Assembly (NCBI GenBank): GCA_900321515.1
Contig: ONWI01000109.1
Coordinates: 1-16,589 of the forward strand
From: an uncultured Eubacteriales bacterium
GTDB taxonomy: Bacteria; Bacillota; Clostridia; Oscillospirales; Acutalibacteraceae
DNA: 16,589 nucleotides
Direction: 5' to 3'
Of the stretch, positions 14,029 to 16,589 are shown piece after piece. The notes under the pieces are model-generated. The model was not told the DNA's origin. It was given only the letters and a program-made list of their open reading frames with translations, and ran no database searches. How positions within the stretch are numbered: the first letter of the stretch is position 1; each line of letters begins with the position of its first letter. Position numbers and translations under genes: made by a program.

Positions 14029-15090
14029 TCACTGCCGTAAAATATTGCTCAATTCTTCCAGTCCCTGCCGGCGCATTTCCATGATCTTCTGATCCACTGA
14101 ATCGTAGTCGTATTCGTCCTGTGACAGCTTACGGCTGAATGTCCCGCTGTCACATGTTGAATCTATCAGTGCGTGAGACAGCCCCAGCTTGGTCACAACG
14201 TCTGTCACCTTGATGCCCGACGGCATTGACAGAAAACGCTTATGATTGAGTATCGAAAAGATGCTCCCGTGGAATGTCGTGGTCACAACGTAGTCCGCAA
14301 GTCTCAGTACTTCGCAGAATTCAAGCTGCGAACAGTTTATGACATAATCGCACCAGTCGAGATAAAAACATGCGCTGACAACCTTCAGGTCCTTCTCCCT
14401 GGCAAATGTCAGAATGTTGTTCCTGAGTTCGTCCGTGATGTATCCGGGATAGGAATAAATCATGAGATACCGGTTGTTCTTTAAATATTCATCTTGCAGC
14501 TCTTCGTGGAATTCCTCAACGTCCACCAAAAATGTCGGGTCACATACTACCGTGGAATCATGTCCCGTCATTTGCTTCACCACTTCGCCGGTATGCCTGT
14601 CCCGCACCAGCAAATGCTCTATCCGGGCAATATTCTCCCTCAGCTCCGGGTATGCCGCATAGTCCTCGGCAGTGGCCTTGCCCATGCTCACGGCGTATGT
14701 AAAGACATTGTTCATCCCCTTGCCGTAAAAAAACGGGTTGGTAAAGTACGGCATCGTGACATTCCATATCTCGTCGCTGCCGAGTATTATCTTATCCATT
14801 TCGCCGGCGTGGGAAAAATCCGTTACCTGAAGCCGTTCCAGCTCCTTGGCGAAGATTTCACATTTCTTCCTGCCTTCGAGGTATTCCCTCCACACCGATA
14901 CGGGATGGCGCAGACTGTTGCGGTTGACCGGATATTTGTAGAAATTCCTCTTGTAGGGTTTATCCGGCGTCGGATTGGAAATGAAGTACACGTCATGTCC
15001 CATCTTACTGAGTACCAGGTGCAGAGCATATGACTGCAAATAGGAACCGAAATTTGCGGAATCATACACGGTAACAATGCCAATTTTCAT
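14029..15090 (-). CDS. Polysaccharide pyruvyl transferase family protein
   Basis: A 353-residue member of PF04230 (CsaB/WcaK type), which adds ketal-pyruvate from PEP to a sugar of a cell-surface glycan. Seen: MKIGIVTVYDSANFGSYLQS at the N-terminus (NFGSYLQ, 13-19), ILGSDEIWN (102-110), YAVSMGK (132-138), a DPTFLVD hinge (184-190) and the C-terminal VTTTFHGSIFSI with H274 (269-280), all landmarks of the family. No TM. Members also include proteins without proven pyruvylation, so substrate is inferred. Start ATG 15090 has only a weak AAGG about 11 bases upstream. It is flanked by the two GT2 genes in the same operon. Pyruvate adds negative charge and can serve as an anchor for SLH-domain proteins in Gram-positives; no SLH protein is visible here. 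Confidence 0.9.
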   Translation of the reverse strand: MKIGIVTVYDSANFGSYLQSYALHLVLSKMGHDVYFISNPTPDKPYKRNFYKYPVNRNSLRHPVSVWREYLEGRKKCEIFAKELERLQVTDFSHAGEMDKIILGSDEIWNVTMPYFTNPFFYGKGMNNVFTYAVSMGKATAEDYAAYPELRENIARIEHLLVRDRHTGEVVKQMTGHDSTVVCDPTFLVDVEEFHEELQDEYLKNNRYLMIYSYPGYITDELRNNILTFAREKDLKVVSACFYLDWCDYVINCSQLEFCEVLRLADYVVTTTFHGSIFSILNHKRFLSMPSGIKVTDVVTKLGLSHALIDSTCDSGTFSRKLSQDEYDYDSVDQKIMEMRRQGLEELSNILRQ

Positions 15091-15150
15091 TTTCAGATCA
15101 GCCTTTCAGCAATATTTGAATTTTTGCAACAACTTGTTTTTTTGGGGGAA

Positions 15151-16230
15151 TTATCTTTGTTTCAGGTTCTTTAACATCGTCCGTATATTTCGTTTCAACT
15201 GTATCAGCCTGACTGCGAAGGAAATCTTTGCCTTGTTATGACGGTGATATATTACATAGCTTTCGTCCGACAGCAGATCTCCCATTTTCAGCCCGAAAAA
15301 TCTGATATAATGTCCCCTGCTGCGATAGGCTCGCACCGACATTTCCTTGAAAAGTTCATCCTCTTCCACATCAGAAATCAACGCGGGCAGTTCGCCGATA
15401 CCCACTCTCTTGTATTGGTCGTGCATCAACGACACATACATATATTCAAAATTACTCCGGATATAATGCTCCCCGTCATCATATTGCCCGGCGTATTTAT
15501 ATACATAATTCAACAGCAGGTGGAACTGCTTCACCTTCGGCTCTTTGTAGCCTATTCCGGTCAGCGAAGAACCCCTGATAACGTAATGGTATAATTTGTC
15601 ACTCATGCTGACTATCCTGCACGCATGCAGCAGATAATAGGACAGGAAACACACGTCCTCCGAAAAAATCACCCTGTTGTCTTCAAACTGAATGCCGTAT
15701 TTTTTGATAATGTCCATCCTGTAGAGCTTGTTCCAGACCTCAAATGCGACATGGCACTGATAATATTCCCGGGCGATAAATTCAAACCGCTGCCGCGGAT
15801 CTGCCAGCTCGTAAACGCGTTCCTCCGGCTCGAATGTCTCCGCCACTCCGCCGTCTTCTTCCCGGAAACGCTCTATCCCGAAGACCACCATGTCGGCTGC
15901 CTCCGATTCCATCTTTGCCACGGCCTTCTCTATCAGGTCGCTCTCGATGTAGTCGTCGCTGTCCATAAAGTAGCAATACTCGCCCTCCGCGTACTCCATT
16001 CCCTTGTTTCTGGCGGACGACAGCCCGCCGTTTTGCTTGTTGATTATGATGATCCGGCTGTCGTCGCAGGCATATTTTTCACATATCTCCAGCGAATTGT
16101 CCTTCGTGCCGTCATTCACCAGTATAATTTGCAGATTTCGGTAGGTCTGCCCTACTACGCTGTCCAGACACTTCGCCAGATAGGATTCCACATTATACAC
16201 CGGTACAATGACTGTTACAAGCTTCTCCAT
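15151..16230 (-). CDS. Family 2 glycosyltransferase, first gene of the polysaccharide operon
   Basis: A 359-residue GT-A fold transferase. Seen: TVIVPVYNVESYLAKCLDSV, LVNDGTKDNS (38-46), NGGLSSARNKG (67-77), the D-x-D motif FMDSDDY (88-94) and a later FSEDVCFLSYYL with ED at 191-192. The C-terminal third is helical and strongly basic at the end (RLIQLKRNIRTMLKNLKQR), which may bind the membrane. Start ATG 16230 has a strong ribosome site, GGAGG with 8-base spacing. It resembles EpsJ/CpsI-type enzymes; sugar specificity unknown. It shares the N-terminal layout of the GT2 at 13058-14014 but the rest differs, so the two likely add different sugars. 60 bases separate it from the pyruvyl transferase. 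Confidence 0.92.
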   Translation of the reverse strand: MEKLVTVIVPVYNVESYLAKCLDSVVGQTYRNLQIILVNDGTKDNSLEICEKYACDDSRIIIINKQNGGLSSARNKGMEYAEGEYCYFMDSDDYIESDLIEKAVAKMESEAADMVVFGIERFREEDGGVAETFEPEERVYELADPRQRFEFIAREYYQCHVAFEVWNKLYRMDIIKKYGIQFEDNRVIFSEDVCFLSYYLLHACRIVSMSDKLYHYVIRGSSLTGIGYKEPKVKQFHLLLNYVYKYAGQYDDGEHYIRSNFEYMYVSLMHDQYKRVGIGELPALISDVEEDELFKEMSVRAYRSRGHYIRFFGLKMGDLLSDESYVIYHRHNKAKISFAVRLIQLKRNIRTMLKNLKQR

Positions 16231-16313
16231 CCAAAACGCCTCCCTTATTTGCAGACTATTAGATCGTAAAAGTTGGAAATGTCGGAAATTCGGGGCTTTG
16301 GGCGTTTTTAAAC
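16231..16313. other. Leader region of the polysaccharide operon
   Basis: This is the space between the GT2 start and repeat copy 2. On the - strand it holds the ribosome site but no promoter that I can support: TAATAG-like sequence is present without a matching -35 at 16-18 bases. The operon promoter may lie inside or beyond the repeat, or outside the window. Confidence 0.4.
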
Positions 16314-16503
16314 GGGAGCTTTTTTCTCCATCCGTGGGAAGGTCGGATTGGGTTTTTTACCATTTCGGTATTCGCCCGGCCTCGATTTATTTTCCCCTGC
16401 GTTTCGCTCGGTCGGCTTCGCCTCCCTCGTGGAGCCTTGCCCCCTGCACCCCATTATTGGCGCTGCGCGCTTTCCTTTTTTTTCTTTTTACTTTTACAAT
16501 CGC
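16314..16503 (-). repeat. Dispersed noncoding repeat, copy 2 (inverted)
   Basis: Reverse complement of the element at 7496-7693. The longest identical block is 28 bases (16448-16475). The ends correspond to GAGAAAAAAGCTCCC at the low-coordinate side and GCGATTGTAA at the high side. Compared with copy 1 it lacks a 26-base GC-rich segment and has an A-rich stretch of about 17 bases after the first block. Oriented on the - strand, it points at the GT2 operon and ends 83 bases before its start codon, as copy 1 does for the transpeptidase. No terminal inverted repeats or flanking target duplications were recognised. Confidence 0.85.
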
Positions 16504-16526
16504 TATCCACAACTTAGTGAAATTAA

Positions 16527-16589
16527 CTTCCTCCGTCTCGCCTACGGCGAGCCACCTCCCTCAAAGAGGGAGGCAATATCCGGCTCCCT
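16527..16589. repeat. Hairpin-rich clostridial-type intergenic repeat, cut by window end
   Basis: Two perfect stems lie side by side: CTCGCC-TAC-GGCGAG (16537-16551) and CCTCCCTC-AAA-GAGGGAGG (16555-16573). From memory, double hairpins with CCTCCCTCAAAGAGGGAGG are common dispersed repeats in gut Clostridia genomes. The sequence GGCTCCCT at the right edge suggests that the element continues. Between it and repeat copy 2 (16504-16526) I see nothing. Confidence 0.6.

Noticed and set aside
7496..16503. Composite transposon bounded by the two inverted repeat copies
   Set aside because: No transposase or integrase is present, the copies have unequal indels and no terminal repeats or target duplications were seen. 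The intervening genes form separate convergent operons.

Overview
The window looks like chromosomal DNA of a low-to-mid-GC Gram-positive bacterium of the class Clostridia. A gut Ruminococcus/Oscillospiraceae relative is my best guess. This is inferred from near-consensus sigma-A promoters, GGAGG-type ribosome sites, repeated use of UUG start codons, internalin-type LRR proteins, clostridial-style HPt-hybrid kinases, L,D-transpeptidases with an ASSGC active site, and GC-rich dispersed intergenic repeats. No phage, plasmid, CRISPR or transposase gene was seen, and no rRNA or tRNA.

Layout. 1-1200 (+) is the 3' part of a membrane-anchored leucine-rich-repeat protein whose N-terminus lies off the left edge and contains a tandem 17-residue repeat. 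1241-2694 is a self-contained purA unit: consensus promoter with an inverted repeat across the -35 box, UUG start, and a terminator shared with the convergent neighbour. 2719-6740 (-) is a two-component module: a 6-TM hybrid histidine kinase with degenerate receiver, receiver and HPt, followed by a response regulator with an HD-GYP cyclic-di-GMP phosphodiesterase domain. 6832-7486 (+) holds an AT-rich control region and an unrecognised 171-residue protein. 7496-7693 is a copy of a dispersed noncoding repeat. 7762-10486 (+) is a three-gene envelope set: membrane-anchored L,D-transpeptidase, unknown membrane protein, and a class A beta-lactamase-fold protein in which all three catalytic motifs are replaced, mostly by acidic residues. 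A strong terminator at 10498-10540 separates it from a convergent surface-polysaccharide operon at 10562-16230 (-): GT2 glycosyltransferase, polysaccharide pyruvyl transferase, GT2, GT-D (DUF1792) glycosyltransferase, and Wzx-like flippase. 16314-16503 is a second copy of the dispersed repeat in inverted orientation, followed by a hairpin-rich repeat that runs off the right edge.

How the genes may work together. The kinase and HD-GYP regulator can form a complete His-Asp-His-Asp relay that would lower c-di-GMP. The two envelope gene sets would respectively remodel peptidoglycan and build and export a pyruvylated glycan. In both envelope units the same dispersed repeat lies 68-83 bases upstream of the first gene and in the same orientation relative to it, which is the most interesting non-coding pattern here. 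The most unusual protein is the acidic-pocket pseudo-beta-lactamase at 9647-10486. All functional statements rest on motif reading by eye; no searches were run.
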